Source of the DNA: Allodiplogaster sudhausi
Taxonomy: Eukaryota; Nematoda; Chromadorea; Rhabditida; Diplogasteridae
DNA: 64,000 nt
Assembly (NCBI GenBank): GCA_945643635.1
Contig: CALZFC010000043.1
Span: forward strand, 518,501 to 582,500
Direction: 5' to 3'
The position numbers were made by a program, and so were the translations under genes. Shown piece by piece: positions 36,356-56,497 of this stretch; the first letter of the stretch is position 1, and each line of letters opens with the position of its first letter. Below the pieces are notes generated by a model. That model saw nothing but the letters and a program-made list of their open reading frames with translations, ran no database searches and had not been told where the DNA came from.

Positions 36356-38739
36356 GTGAGGGGGAAAGGGAGGGGAGCGGAAAGCGGACTCCGGTCCCGA
36401 CAACTCGGAGAACTCCTGGAAGTTTTCCACGTCTTCTTCCTTCATCTACAAAGACACAAAAATGATGAGAGACTTAGAAAGGAAGTGGAAGAAGAGCAAG
36501 AACGGGGGGATGAAGCAGTCACTAGATGCCCTGAATTCCAGCCATTGAAACATATTAAATTCAAATAAAATTCATTTTGAAGAGTTCTTGTTTGGATTTC
36601 TTGAACATTCATATGTACTTATATGACTTTTCCTCCTGCAGACATGAATAAATTTTTTTTTTTTACGCCATAATGAATTTAGACGGCATGGACGGAATAT
36701 TAGATAATTAATCTTTTCGAAATAAAGTGGTAAAATAGACGATAAAATAATTTGGAGCGATTTTGTTTCCGTTTGAAAAGATTCCCCTTGTGAAGTACAA
36801 ACGTAAGTGTGATTCGAACAGTCAAAATTGTTGTCGAGCTACAATAAGAAGTATTCTCCGAAATATGTGTATATTTCATGAAGAAACAAGCGTGTAAATT
36901 AGTCTCTTAGAAAATATATTAACTTGACTAGGAAGGATGAACGTGCTGTCGGTTCCCTGCCTGTTATCTCTTTCTGTCTCTCGTTATAGCGAAGTTACCC
37001 TTTTAATCTACGTGCATCCGCAGCGCCATTCTATTTCTTTCTACCGCATTCAGTCTTTCATCTTTTTCTTCTCTAGACTCTCACTCACCTTGCCACTACG
37101 CCCTGATGTATTCACTGGAAGCCTAACGATCCTCTATCTCTTTCTGCCTCTCACTCTCTCACTATCTCTCGCTTTTCCTCTCTCGCCTACTTCTCCATGT
37201 TCCCTAACCTTACTCTCTCTTTATGTCCCTCGCCAGCTAGCTCGAGAGTGACAGATCTGTCTAGTCTCTTCCTTCCCACAGCGCTCTCTTCAGTATGCGT
37301 AAACCGCCAACTCCATCTATGAATGTGTGGTATCCACATTATTTTCATACATTGCTGTATCTCTCTCGTTTCCATTGACTTCTTTGCTTCCTTCTCTCTC
37401 TTTTTGCTGCTGTCTGTTTTGTCTAACTTCTTTCCTGCATCGAAATGTCTCTCTCCATCTGCCATGAAATTTCTCTCCTTATCTCTTATGTCTGTCTGCT
37501 TCTTTCATTCGCAACTTAGGTTTGCCATCCATTTCTTCATTCTATGTTTCACTTTGTCTCCCTTGGTTTTTTCATGTCTTTTCTCCGTTGTGAATGCTAC
37601 CTTTGCCTTGGGCCATTCGATTCCTCGGATGGAAGTGGAAGGGGAATGTTTGGCTGCGAGACACGCTCATTATGCCCTGTCGCTATTATGAGAGAAGCCA
37701 CTTCAGCTCTCCGACCCTTTCTATTCCATTTCGACAATTGCACCAGTCAGACATAGCACATTAACTCCTTTTGCAATATTCCACTGCATCTTCGCCTCCT
37801 TTTCAGCTTTCTTGCCTGCTTCATCATTAATGCGGTTTATGCTACAATGAACAGAGAAAACTGTTCTTTGTTCTGACAGTGGGAGAGTCAAACTTTGCCA
37901 AGGATTTGAAGCACTATTGGTAGAAAAGGGGCACCGCGGAGAGAAAGAGAAAGCAGGAGGAAGATATTCATATAGAAGAGGCAAAGAAGAGAGAGAATAC
38001 GAGTGCAAGTATGCTATGGATGCATTTATCATTGTTATTTGAAGGTTGTCAATGACTGATGTCTCTCTTCGTGCTTGGAAGCCATGAGTTAATCTTCCAA
38101 TTCATATCCACCTGTAATTTCTCTGCTGAAATAGAATAAATGCAAGAGAGGCGATGGGAGGATGTCTCTATGTTGGAATGGATATTGGCACATAGAAATA
38201 AGAGTTAAAGGTAGCATGCAATGATCAGATCCTAATATTGAGTTGAAGCAGCTGAGACAAGTTTTCCTAACAGACCTGTTAAACTGACCCTTTAAACTAC
38301 CGTATTGAAACGTCCAGATCCCTCATAGGACTTGAAATATTGCCCTCGTGAGCCAAATTTCTTGAGAATTTGACATGGTTTCTAAAGAAGGATGTTTATG
38401 GAGGCTGGTTTACGGCCGTGTACTTGGTTCTCTTTTTACTTTAGCTATTATAATCTTTTGAACTGACTGTTTTCATGTTTCGTTCTAGTTTTGATAGGCC
38501 TTGTTTCTGATCTCTTTGGAAATCTCTTGCTTGATACTCACCTTCGTTCATTCCATTTCCTCATTTTCTCATTCGCTGACCCTCTCTTCCGAATTCAGCA
38601 AATGCCTCAAATTAATCAATTATTTATGACCTATAGCGAGATGGAAAGAAATTGAACGAATTTTTTTTTTTTTGAGTGAAGTCTGCCATATTAACCAGAT
38701 GCATTTGCTTGCTAAATAGTGTCTTGTCTAATATTAGAG
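34283..38739. other. Repeat-rich intergenic spacer
   Basis: CT repeats at 34840-34930 and 35565-35665, GA repeats at 35055-35290 (about 57-bp higher-order unit) and 36320-36352. Frames overlapping these are Ser/Leu or Arg/Glu strings. A minus-strand segment at 36370-36445 (KEEDVENFQEFSELSGPE) and a plus-strand one at 37323-37690 have no recognised similarity. No gene can be supported; the last few hundred bases should hold the ERK promoter. Confidence 0.6.
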
Positions 38740-41592
<2,853 letters not shown>

Positions 41593-41608
41593 ACATCTTT
41601 CTATGCCT

Positions 41609-41650
<42 letters not shown>

Positions 41651-42213
41651 TCTCTTTCTCTCTATGTCTGCCTCTCTTCCTCTAGCTTTTTTTTCTTACC
41701 TTTTTTCTTGCTTTTTCGCCCTCGCCACATTTGCTTTTTCTTATATATCATTCTTGTTCCAACTCCATTCGTTTCTTTCACACTCGATTTGTTTGTTGTT
41801 CTCTTCTTTACGTTAAAGGGTTGCTTTCTAATGCTTGTCACCTTCCTGACCCACAAATTTTGCATGTTTGATATTGTTCACTTTCTGTTTCTCTCGCAAT
41901 TTTCTCTTTATGATTTCTCAGCGTTAGAACGCAGCCATTGTTTGCTCTCTGATATCAATTCCCACTCGTCAATCAATATGCTCTCTTGAAGTCTGCATAG
42001 AAGCAGCACAGTCTAGTCCATGTTTCCACCTTCAGTCTTAGAAATGATATAGAATCTGCATAACATCACATATCTAGTGGGATGCTACCAGGCATTTCGT
42101 TGTGTTATTCTTTTATTTTCTGACCGTATAATGGACGAACAGAAACCTTAAGAGTATCCTCTTCTTCTTCCCATGTCTTGCCGTTCTGTCCCGTTCACTG
42201 AATGGAGTGTCCT

Positions 42214-42475
42214 TCCTAGTAATTGCCCTTGTAGTATACTCTTTCGTTAGGCTCTTCTTTTCCCAACCAGCCAATTGTTATGACATGTCTTGCAATTTGT
42301 TCTAAAATGTGAGATGTCAGTCTGTCCCATACCATATGTTTAGTAAGAAATGCTTTAATTCTTATATCTTTATTTTAAAAAAATTGACAATACATCATCC
42401 ATGAAAGAGTAATAAAGTGGAAATAGCTTGTAGTCGTGACATGGGCTGCTTCCATTCATCGCACTCGGAAGAGCA
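42214..42475. repeat. 262-bp duplication, left copy
   Basis: Matches 43609-43870 with one visible substitution. It holds MCM5 3' flanking DNA and the complement of the last six MCM5 codons and stop. See the findings for how it brackets the zinc-finger fragment. Confidence 0.95.
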
Positions 42476-43609
42476 CAATACGTTGATCTCAATGCCTTGG
42501 TCAGATGTTCTGCACAAACTCAACCACTTTCAACGGTTGTTGGACGAGCACTTTTTAGGTCGTTTGACTGCTAAATACTTTCAGCAGCCGTCATATCTTG
42601 CCAACATGGAATATTTTAGGGATGATAGTAGGGATGCACTAAAAGAAAGAATTTCGAGTTTGCTGTCGGGCTCTATTTTCACTGCTGTCTGCTCGAGGAG
42701 ATCCATGCAACTATTTGTACAGGGCATTCGCGAGTTATTCCTTGAGGACCCCATCCTGAATGCTCCCTCTTACTTCCGCCTCCTTTCATCAAGCGTCAGC
42801 AACATCTCGTGGTTATCGCTTCAGATGATGTTATTCTCTGGTCTAAAACTCTTCTCACTTTACGAAGTTGAAGGCGTTGTTGCCTGTGTGAAGAGACGAT
42901 CTCCCACACCTCATGGAATGTACTGTCTACTCGCCTCTTCGTCCTTGTTCACTCGTCTCGTCATCTCCAGTCTTTCCCTCAATTGCTGCCTCTGGTGCAT
43001 AAGGAGTGGAGCCTTGTTGAAGATCAGCTGGATTCGATCTTTCTCCTCTTCACTCGCCTTCTGCTAGACTCTGCATGCCAGGACGGTTAGAAATGCATAA
43101 CGAACAGGAATCAAGTGTGAACCACTGTCGATATCTTATTAAATTCGTACGATATTAACATTGTGTACTGTTTTTTTTAGTAATATTTTTATTACTATAC
43201 GAATGTTTAATAAGACTTTGCAAAAGAAAACTAGTAACTGTTTATGAATTACCAGGAGATTATTGCAGAAGTTTTCTGAACTACTGTTGGTTGTCCGAGC
43301 GAGATGGAGTAGAGGATCTTCTGAGAGGGATGATGGCGAGTCACGTGAGCTTTGAAGCGAAAGGCAAGAGATCCCAATTCGAGGCCCTCTGCCTCGAATG
43401 CTTTAATCCCTTTCAATTATTGGCCGACCACTTCACCACTCCCTCTCACTACAAACAAGTCTCCCATCAATATCTTCAAGCGTTAGTTCTCTCATTTAGT
43501 GATAAATGAATTAATTTTTTTTACAAAGGATGGATGTTGCCTTTTTTTTAATAAAATAAGAATGAAATATAGAAAGGGCTGGTCGGAATTTTGGCATCTG
43601 GACGAGGAT
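42475..43609 (+). pseudogene. Copy of a zinc-finger gene segment inserted between ERK and MCM5
   Basis: These 1,135 bp match 48075-49209 with about five differences (a T/G change near 42640, one inserted C near 42906, one deleted C near 43028, one T/A change). The copy includes introns as well as exons, so it came from DNA, not RNA. It has no start exon and no C-terminal fingers and cannot make the parent protein. Frame 42417-43067 is a shadow of this copy. Confidence 0.95.
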
Positions 43610-43850
43610 CCTAGTAATTGCCCTTGTAGTATACTCTTTCGTTAGGCTCTTCTTTTCCCAACCAGCCAATTGTTATGACATGTCTTGCAATTTGTTCTAA
43701 AATGTGAGATGTCAGTCTGTCCCATACCATATGTTTAGTAAGAAATGCTTTAATTCTTATATCTTTATTTTAAAAAAATTGACAATACATCATCCATGAA
43801 AGAGTAATAAAGTGGAAATAGCTTGTATTCGTGACATGGGCTGCTTCCAT

Positions 43851-43870
<20 letters not shown>
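43609..43870. repeat. 262-bp duplication, right copy
   Basis: This copy is contiguous with the intact MCM5 last exon (stop at 43851-43853) and carries its probable poly(A) signal (AATAAA on minus near 43765). It is therefore the ancestral copy; the left one at 42214-42475 is the duplicate. Confidence 0.9.
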
Positions 43871-47139
<3,269 letters not shown>

Positions 47140-47422
47140 GTCTGAGGAGCAGTTCGGAGGAGAAGAAACCCGCCAATACAAGGAAATGGAGATTTCCCGC
47201 CACGTTTCATTTAAAAACACTACGAAAAAGTAGATGCAAAAAAGTCGCATGATATGGTCACACCAAAATTAATTAAAATTTTTGCACTGGACCATTATTT
47301 CTTTCGGCTTTCTACCTTTTTTTCTGTAAAGGAGGATTATTTACCTCAACTGAGATGTAAATTTTCCTATGTTAAATTGTATGTTTTATTGACAATGGTC
47401 TCAATTCAAACTAACATTTCAG
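47140..47422. promoter_or_regulatory. Shared MCM5 / zinc-finger gene promoter region
   Basis: Only 283 bp separate the MCM5 start codon (minus) from the first zinc-finger-gene ATG (plus), so the two divergent genes probably share a promoter. The plus ATG at 47423 directly follows ATTTCAG, a 3' splice site that could be a spliced-leader trans-splice acceptor. No TATA box was identified. Confidence 0.5.
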
Positions 47423-50400
47423 ATGAGGCTAAGGAAGGTGAAGAAATTGGAAACTTCTGATACAACAAGCCTGGGAACACTGCGGACTTCTACAAAGACA
47501 AAGGGCACAGCGTCAAACGAGCTCCATTTCTTAAATTCGTGTGAATTGTTTGCCGACAATCTTTTGGAAGCATCATGCCATGACAAGAGAATTGTATCGG
47601 TTAGCTTAAGTTTAACTTTTGGACACTGCGACATCATATTCTTCAAAAGCTTCTATTGTTGCGAATGACAACAATGGGTGAATGAAAGTTTAGAAAAGAA
47701 TTCAAAGACTTTTTAGGCAAATCGTTTGAGGGTCAGAACAGAATCGGAATGTCCTATCTGCTTCGTTGTTTTTCATTCTTTTGGTGATACATTGGAACAC
47801 ATCATTAGCGCTCATGAGGTTTGAATCTTCGCTCTCATTTGCTTTTCCCCTGATGAATTTCTGATTTGAGGTGTGGAGTCAGCTGGAGTGTCCTCTCTGT
47901 TCAAAGAAGGTTCAAGTATCATTGTTTATTCGACATTTCAATGTGTTTCATCCAGGTTTGCCTTTTTGTATTTGAATTGTTCTTCCACGTAGCAATTTTT
48001 TCTTCCACATCCTATCCTTTTTTCCGCATACCTATTTTACCTATTACCATTAAATGTTGAGAGCGTGATATTGAACAATACGTTGATCTCAATGCCTTGG
48101 TCAGATGTTCTGCACAAACTCAACCACTTTCAACGGTTGTTGGACGAGCACTTTTTAGGTCGTTTGACTGCTAAATACTTTCAGCAGCCGTCATATCTTG
48201 CCAACATGGAATATTTTAGGGATGATAGTAGGGATGCACGAAAAGAAAGAATTTCGAGTTTGCTGTCGGGCTCTATTTTCACTGCTGTCTGCTCGAGGAG
48301 ATCCATGCAACTATTTGTACAGGGCATTCGCGAGTTATTCCTTGAGGACCCCATCCTGAATGCTCCCTCTTACTTCCGCCTCCTTTCATCAAGCGTCAGC
48401 AACATCTCGTGGTTATCGCTTCAGATGATGTTATTCTCTGGTCTAAAACTCTTCTCACTTTACGAAGTTGAAGGCGTTGTTGCCTGTGTGAAGAGACGAT
48501 CTCCACACCTCATGGAATGTACTGTCTACTCGCCTCTTCGTCCTTGTTCACTCGTCTCGTCATCTCCAGTCTTTCCCTCAATTGCTGCCTCTGGTGCATA
48601 AGGAGTGGAGCCTTGTTGAAGATCAGCTCGGATTCGATCTTTCTCCTCTTCACTCGCCTTCTGCTAGACTCTGCATGCCAGGACGGTTAGAAATGCATAA
48701 CGAACAGGAATCAAGTGTGAACCACTGTCGATATCTTATTAAATTCGTACGATATTAACATTGTGTACTGTTTTTTTTAGTAATATTTTTATTACTATAC
48801 GAATGTTTAATAAGACTTTGCAAAAGAAAACTAGTAACTGTTTATGAATTACCAGGAGATTATTGCAGAAGTTTTCTGAACTACTGTTGGTTGTCCGAGC
48901 GAGATGGAGTAGAGGATCTTCTGAGAGGGATGATGGCGAGTCACGTGAGCTTTGAAGCGAAAGGCAAGAGATCCCAATTCGAGGCCCTCTGCCTCGAATG
49001 CTTTAATCCCTTTCAATTATTGGCCGACCACTTCACCACTCCCTCTCACTACAAACAAGTCTCCCATCAATATCTTCAAGCGTTAGTTCTCTCATTTAGT
49101 GATAAATGAATTAATTTTTTTTACAAAGGATGGATGTTGCCTTTTTTTAAATAAAATAAGAATGAAATATAGAAAGGGCTGGTCGGAATTTTGGCATCTG
49201 GACGAGGATGCGCCGGTTTCTTCTGCTCGCGCCTGTCCTCCCCATTCACTCCTTGCCTTCTCTATCACCACTTCCCTTGTGGTTTGTTTTTTTCCTTTGT
49301 TTCTGACCAGATGACAATTAAGTTCTGCAGTTAAGTTAATAGAGATTTGTTGTATTATGGTTACATCCAAGCAGCGTTAGTGCTTCTACTCGTTTTTGCT
49401 CTAAATAACCCTGCGAATTTAATAGTTACTTTTCGTTTTTTTTTTAGTCGGATGTCGACACGGAAGAACTTTACAAGTGGTTAGACAAAGTTTTATTTGA
49501 TGTGTTTAATTTGAAGGCAGCCTTTTTCTATGCTTTGAGAGTTCGTTGTATATTTGAGAATTTTATTGAAGGCGATGTTTCTGCTCGCTCCAATGCTCTT
49601 CTTTCCCATCGCTCCTCGGCCTTCGCATCTTCGCTCTGAGACATTTTGAGAAAGAACATCCTGGTCTCTTCCAGGAATCCTTCTTCAGATACGAATGGTG
49701 CGTCTTTCCATTTACTGACTTCTTTTCATTATCACGTTGGGTTTCATGAATAGAAGTGTACCGATTCTATTCCCATGCTGTGTAACAATTCTAGCTGTAA
49801 AACAAGAAAATGTGTCTTGAGAAGAAAATGCGGTCTAAAGAGAGAAAGGAAAGTGTGTTTTGAGGAATCTGATTTACAAGGAGTTGCGCAGCAGTGGAGT
49901 GCGGGAGTACAACCCACTCACTCAGCACCGCTCTCATGTCTTCGACATCACGTTCGCTCTTCTTTTCTTTCCCATTTGAGAATTGTCTGTGTTATTGATT
50001 TGTTTTGGGGATCCAAACGACTTTGTTTTGCCCGTGGAAGAGCGTCTTCGTCCTCCCCGCTTAGCCGGCTATCGCCTCTGTGGTTTCTGCTTCTTCGCGG
50101 GTCTCAAGGACGACTTCCTGTCTCACATCGAGCAGCATGGCTTTCTTCCTCATCGGTCTGTTCTTCTGGTATCTCTAGTCTCGATCAACAACCTTTAGTT
50201 GTATAGAAGCGTCAAATTATGTTCAACATCAGTGGCAGAAGGCAGAAATATTCTCTTCCCAGCATTCAACATCGATTTGAGAGTAAGTTTTCGCATACAA
50301 ATGGAGTAAGAATTGCTGTCTTTTTTTTACAGACGCTTCGTCTTCCACGCAAACTGATGTGTGATAGGGCGAATTATTAGTGCAAGATTCGACGGAAAGG

Positions 50401-50535
50401 GGAAGCCAAAAGAGGGAGTGCGTGGGGGACAGTCGGAGGTAGCGGGGAAGGAATCGTCTGCGGCTGCACCCTCCACTTTCATCAAGACTCTCCGCCCTCG
50501 CACGCCCAGTCAAAATATCTGCGGCACCACCAACA

Positions 50536-50566
<31 letters not shown>

Positions 50567-53500
50567 GCAATTGTACCTCTCTCTCTATGCCACACCTTCT
50601 CTCTCATTTTTGCCTAATGATATCCAAATTAGCATTTAAGCGAGGAGTCGGAATCAGAAGCGGAGAGTAGCGACGATTTCGATCCAGAAGAGGGCACTTC
50701 AACGGTTGAAGAAGAAGAAGAAGACGGGGTTGCCTTTCTGCCGGCCAATCCTCGTGCTCTCTCTCGCAGCTCCACTCCTTCTCACTCACGAATTGCTCTT
50801 CAAACACAGGTACCTTCTCTTTGTTTTAGTATTGATGAGACTAGCTCACAGTCCGAGCTCATGGCAAGTGCTTGACATCTTAAGCACACTGGAAAGTTAT
50901 AAGCCGGCGTTTACAAACAACCCCTCGCGTTTAAAATCTGTGATCGACTAAAACTATCATTTCGGAAAAAAATTTATATTTCAAGGCCCATTGTCAGCCA
51001 TATTTCAAGGCCCATTGTCAGGCGTAGTCAGTTTTTGAGAACATATTTCTTAAATGGTGTATTGTAATTGTAAAATAATTGAGTGTTGTCATCCTGAGGG
51101 AGGCTATGTGACTTAGGTGGTAAATCCAATGGTTTGAGAGAGCTCTTATGCCGACGCGGATTTTCTTCGAAGGGATTCTCGAGAAGAAAGCAAAGCCGCT
51201 GAGGTTATTCAGAAATCGCGCGGATCTTTCGAATTCCTTGCGCCTTCTTTCAGCATCGCGAGGTTCTTCGAAATGTTTTTGTTCTTCCATAATCGAACGA
51301 AGACAAAGATAGAGAATGAGCAGAGAGAACTGGAATGAGATCGGACTTGAGAATTTCAAATTTGAGAGAGTGCTGAACACGGCCGGTGCGTGCTCGTCTT
51401 ATGCCCCCCCCCCTCCCCGGCCTGCCTCGAGAAACATTTTCTTTCTGCCTGGAAAAAAGGCATTCCCCCATAAACGTGATTTTTGACTGAAAAAAAGAAG
51501 ATATTGTATTTATAGCAGCGAAGAGGAAGAGTATCAGAGACTGGCAGCGAGTCCACTGAGCGAGACTGAGGAAGCGATCATTCGTGTTTTCCACCGATCA
51601 AGATCATGCCATTTATGCTCGAAGAAGGAAGGGAAGAAGGCGGGAAGTTTGAATGTGAGTCGCAATGTGCCTGAATCACATTTGGAATTCGCTTTGCTTG
51701 CGCATCTCATTCTTCATCATTACGCTAATTCGGACGCACTAATCATCCTGAAACGGAAAAGGTTAGCAGTGGAGTCTTCAAGTTTTCCTGGACTTTATTA
51801 TTTATAATATTGTTTTGCAGATTGATCTTGCACTCCGCCATTGCAAATGGCGAAATTACTGCTCTTCCACCGTTTCGACTGTACACGGATTCTGAGGTTT
51901 ACTTTATTTCGTTTCAGATTTGGTAGACCCTCAACAACGAGATGTGAACTCGTGAAGTATGTTCAGTTCTTTATATCAGGGATTTCTTGAATGCTCCAGC
52001 TGTCGCTCGTTTACGTGTAATAAGCTCAGCAACCTCCGCATTCACTTCAATACTTGCCTTGCTCGAAAAGCAGTTCCACGCAAGAATATGAGAATATTTA
52101 ATCAGGTGATTGATCGTTATGTTGAAACCATCTTGCTTTGTTCTGTGATGACTTGTAGGGGAACGAGTATTAGAAGGATTCTTGTCAGGGAAGCGTGCGT
52201 TGTTTTGTGTGTGGAGAGGCGTGGCGACACAGCTCGCACTACTACGGACTCCGTTGCTCTGGTCGCCCACTTCATAGCCAGACACGCTGCAGACTCCGCT
52301 GTTTATCACAGGGCTCGTTCCCTTGAGTCAGGCTTCCTTCTTCCCTTTTACTCATCTGCATTATCCGGGCATGCCTGCTCCTTTCTCACTATATTCACTT
52401 TAGCAGAAATCAAGAGAGTCTATTAACTCTAGTGCGCCTTAAAAAGTGCTCCAGAAAGTGATCATTGTTTTCTGGTATGAATTAGTTGGCTCGACTTTGC
52501 ACACCCATCCCATTTGAGCCCTGCGCCCATCTCCCACACATAAGGCCCTTGGAAGAAGATCTCACCAGGTTGTTTTAAGGTGTCCAGGCTGGGGTTAAAA
52601 GGGCACCGTCAACTTTACATACCTACCCTAATTTTGAACCTTCCCGGAGCCATACCACTCCTAAATTTTCATTTAAAATTAGAAATTCTGTTTTTTGTCT
52701 TTACGGGCCCTAACTCCCTCTACTCATCCCTGTTTTTCAAGCATTCGAAGTGGCGTTTATTGTCTGAGCCAAGCCCCTTGGCCGCCACGTTTTACCAGGT
52801 CCTCGACTATGGGGTTTCATTCTCTAGCTAGTTCCTTGCACCCTCAGGAAGACAGTTACTTCTTTTAGCAGTGTTCCTTTGTATTGCAGAGAGAAAGAGG
52901 CGCTGTCGACCACTTTCCCCTTCCTGGAAGTCACGAGTTCCTTCGCCTCTTCTGCCTCGACAGGAATGGTTGTTCTGCAGTGCAGCCAGTGCCCCTCCTC
53001 GTTCCCCTCCATCCATCAGCTTGCCACACACTCTTCCCGATTCCATCTCACCAGAGATCAACGCATCGCAGCTGGCTATCCCCCGTTACTTTCTCTTCGC
53101 AACAATTCTCAACATACTATTACTTGACTTTCTTCCTCTTGTACATGGCTACTCTCTTTCTTGTTAAGAGGCGCCGTGCAGTGTCCTCTGGAAGAGTCTT
53201 GCGGTAGAGTTCGTTATGACTTCAAGTCTCGTGGTCGGCAGTTCAACTTTTCAACCGGCCTCATTTCCTTTGCTCACGTCGTTGCTTGTCATTCTCGTTC
53301 TTTTGGAAGGGCGGCCCGTTTCATTCGTGGACTTGGCGAAATGTTGGCACTTTTAGTATTGATTTCTCATTATTTTTCATTTGCACGTCTACAGATTGTC
53401 GTTAAAGGGAAAAGAGTTCAATGTCATCGGAAGAGGGCGTGAAGATCAACGTGGAAGAGTCCATTCGTCTTTGGATGGCCAGTTCGTTCCATTTCCTTTT

Positions 53501-55731
53501 TCTTCCACTCAATTGGCGGTTGACTCAATCGTTTAGGTGAAACGGAAGTTGGAGCATTTTTGGTTTGCTCGGTCTGCTCGGAACGTTTAGTGGATCTCCG
53601 TGCGGCCTTTCTACACTATCAGGTTGTTCACTTAGCCAGATAGCACTAATTGAAACGAACAGATATTAAGATTTCACGAATTGTGGTTTCCATGACTTCT
53701 TCTTAGGTCTTATTTCTGAATATTTTAGAATACACATGTGGTGGATGAGACTTCCGTTTCTCGACTCGATGCTCTGAAGAAAGCAGCGAGCTCCCCTCGA
53801 ACCCCCCTCGGACAAGAGAACTCGTCCTGGCTTAATCGCTCCAAAGCCAAGGTCTCTTGTGATTCGATCCATCTGTTCTCTGTCTTTACTTCTCGTTCAT
53901 CTTCTCTATTTATTCTTGAGCTTTTCAACGGAGAAGTGTGAAGAATGCGGGCGTCGTCCGGTGCGGAGTTCCTTCTATGAACTGGCGGTGACGATGGCGC
54001 AGCACCGCGTGTGCAGACATCTCCACAGCCTGTTCAAGTACAAGTGAGTAGTCTTCTCAAGGAGGCCGTTTGCATGAGAAGCAACCATCTTCTAGGCTGC
54101 CCGACAACGACATCTTTCCCTTCATTAACTGGCAGAAGACTGTGGCCACGGCAGAGAAGAATGAAGGAGAAGGCAGAGCCAATGGCCAGCGACTCACTCT
54201 CTTCTGCTCTTTCTGCAACTACTCCAGCTACGAGACACGCTTCTTCGTTGCCCATGCGTGGAACTGTCACCCAGGGTTTGTTTTCAGCTGCATTCTCTTC
54301 AAGCAACTACTTTGGAATTCAGGGAAAGCGTGAGATGTCGTGGGGAAGAGGAGAAAATGCGTTGGGCGAATCTCAGCGAGAAGAGGAGGATTCGTCAGAG
54401 GAAGAACACTTTCAGAAGTATTCAATCTAATGAGGATAACAGAACGTCTATCAAGGAAGAGAAGAGAGATGGAGTGGAGCTCGCAAGAGAGCAAGAGAAG
54501 AGAGATGGAGAGGAGAGTGCGAGAGAGCAAGAGAAGAGAGATGGAGTGGAGCGTGCGAGAGAGGAAGAGATGGAGAGTGACACGGAGTCAGAGACGCAGT
54601 GTGCTTCGCAGTCATATATCCAGAAGGGACGCTCCCGTCTTCCAGAAGTCATCGGAACACACAACAATATGAGAAGTTCGCTCTCTTATCTTTAATATAT
54701 ACTTATATTATTAATGTTCGAATAGTCACCTTTATGATGGAAGCGAGTGAAAAGAGAGAAAGAATGTGGTTTGGTAGGAGAATCGAAGGTGTCCTCTTGG
54801 CTGGAAAGATGTACTCCTCGCAGCTACGAGCCACGCAAGCCAGCCACTCCATTGACTCTCCCCTCTGCCAGGGGAGACTCCGCTCTCACCCTCCAAGACA
54901 TTCTCAGAGGAGTTGAGGAACCTCCGGAGACCCAGCCTGCACCCATTCTGGGCGGAGGGGAACTGGTCTCTTCCTGTCTCTTCGACTTACTGCCTGAAAA
55001 GGTTGTGGAAGAGGTGACCGGCAGGGCCAAACCAGAGGACCTCTCTCACATTGAAGGTGTCTCTGGACTTCGGTGGGTTAATTACAATTTGTCTTTGAGT
55101 TCAAATTTATATTTGTTCAAAAAGTTGAAAGCAGTAACACGAAGTAAACCTTGTTCGGCGAAGGGAGAGGAGAGTGGATTGCAGCTGCTCGCTGTGCTCC
55201 TTCGTGGGGGTCAACACAGCCGCTGTCCGTCTCCACGTCGGACAGCAACACTGGGAATTCGCAGCCGAAGCCATGAAGAAGAGTCTGGTCCTCCGCTGTG
55301 CCGCTTGCTGCGCCGTCTTCCCTTCCACTCACAAGCTACGACTTCACGTCAAGCACAACCACACCGATCAAGATCGGGCCTTCAGGTCAAGCCTCTTACT
55401 CCTTTGTCACCGTCATTCTCCCCCCCCCCCATTTACTTGCTCTATTCCTCCCTCCCTCTTCTCTACATACATCTTCTCTCTCCTTACCTCTCTCTCCTGT
55501 CCCCCCGCTTCTCTCTCTTCCTCTTCCTCTTATCCTCCGTTCAGTTGCGGTCGTTGTGGTGGGCGCTACAGTACCTGGTTGAAACTGCGCTCTCACGAGA
55601 TCCGCGTACATGAGACTTCAGTTCTTCTCCACCCGATGGAGCTGACCTGCAAGTACTGCAATCGTTATTTCAGCTCCTACCGTAATCTCCTCTTGCACGA
55701 GAATAGGCATGAGATCTCTTACAATTTGTGA
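47423..55731 (+). CDS. Large multi-exon C2H2 zinc-finger protein
   Basis: First exons 47423-47599, 47717-47818 and 47871-47955 are in phase and give MRLRKVKKLETSD and then fingers CPICFVVFHSFGDTLEHIIS (H) and CPLCSKKVQVSLFIRHFNVF (H). Further candidate fingers: near 49010 (CLECFNPFQ), 49570, 50083 (CGFCFFAGLKDDFLSHIEQH), 51600 (CHLCSKKEG), 51993 (CSSCRSFTCNKLSNLRIH), 52195, 52980 (CSQCPSSFPSIHQLATH), 53555, 53942, 54210 (CSFCNYSSYETRFFVAH), 55183 (CSLCSFVGVNTAAVRLH), 55300 (CAACCAVFPSTHKLRLH), 55546 (CGRCGGRYSTWLKLRSH) and 55648 (CKYCNRYFSSYRNLLLH). Exon 50641-50811 is acidic (EESESEAESSDDFDPEEGTS). The many scattered, irregular fingers recall LIN-13-like nuclear proteins, but that is a guess. 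Not every intermediate exon edge could be fixed, and the span could include two genes. Segment 48075-49209 is the source of the copy at 42475-43609. Confidence 0.75.
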
Positions 55732-56497
55732 TGCAGTCGGTATCTTGCATAGCACTCTTTCGGCTTCGGCAATTGGTTCATTCGTGTATGCTTTGAACTT
55801 TCTTCATTCATATGTTTGACAGTTTTAGCTTTGATGTTTTCTTGTCTAAGGACCAAAACCATTCCATTCAAATGATATCCTTTGTCCAAATCCTGTGTCT
55901 CTGGTTAAGCTCATCAGATGTGCATTCCCGCCCTTTCGTTCTTCGTTTATAGGATGTTACGATTTGTCATTATGTTCTTGTTGGTTTTCAACAAAGAGTT
56001 CAGTTAGGCATTTCTTTAATTTCATTTGATCTCCGAAAGTGAGGTCTGTTACAAGTTTGTAACGAGCAATTCAACACGGTACTCAGCCTCTGTGCTCATA
56101 CTTGGAACTGCCCTTATGACGAATGTGGAAATATTCGCATGAAATAAGACTAGTTTTGCTCCCATACGCTGTGTTGTTAATAAAGTTTGCCAAGTTGGGA
56201 TAGTTTGAGAAGATCGTGTGAATCATTCATTCTTGACAAGAAATGAGCGGAGAGCAAACAAACTGCTGGCAGGCAGACACCAAATCACAATAACACATTA
56301 GGGAAACAAAATGTTGGCAAGTTGCCAGGAGAATTACCGGTATTATGCACTTATTAATGTTCAAGATGATAGCAAAGTTCAAAACGGTGCGAGCATGACC
56401 TATACACTTGGATTGACAAAGAAAAGAGCGAATGGAAACCCAGAGAGCAAAAGAGGGAGAGAGTGGGATGAATGGCTTGAGAAAGAGAGGAAGGAGG
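55732..56497. other. Spacer between zinc-finger and Hox genes
   Basis: The 3' flanks of two convergent genes, 766 bp. Imperfect finger-like frames around 55740-56100 (TVCNEQFNTVLSLCAHTWNC on plus near 56050) could be one more zinc-finger exon, but no clean splice path was found. Confidence 0.4.

Noticed and set aside
42417..43067. 216-codon plus frame as a new gene
   Set aside because: It is the copied zinc-finger gene segment joined to MCM5 3' flank. The equivalent frame at 48065-48601 is likewise mostly intron plus exon in mixed frames.
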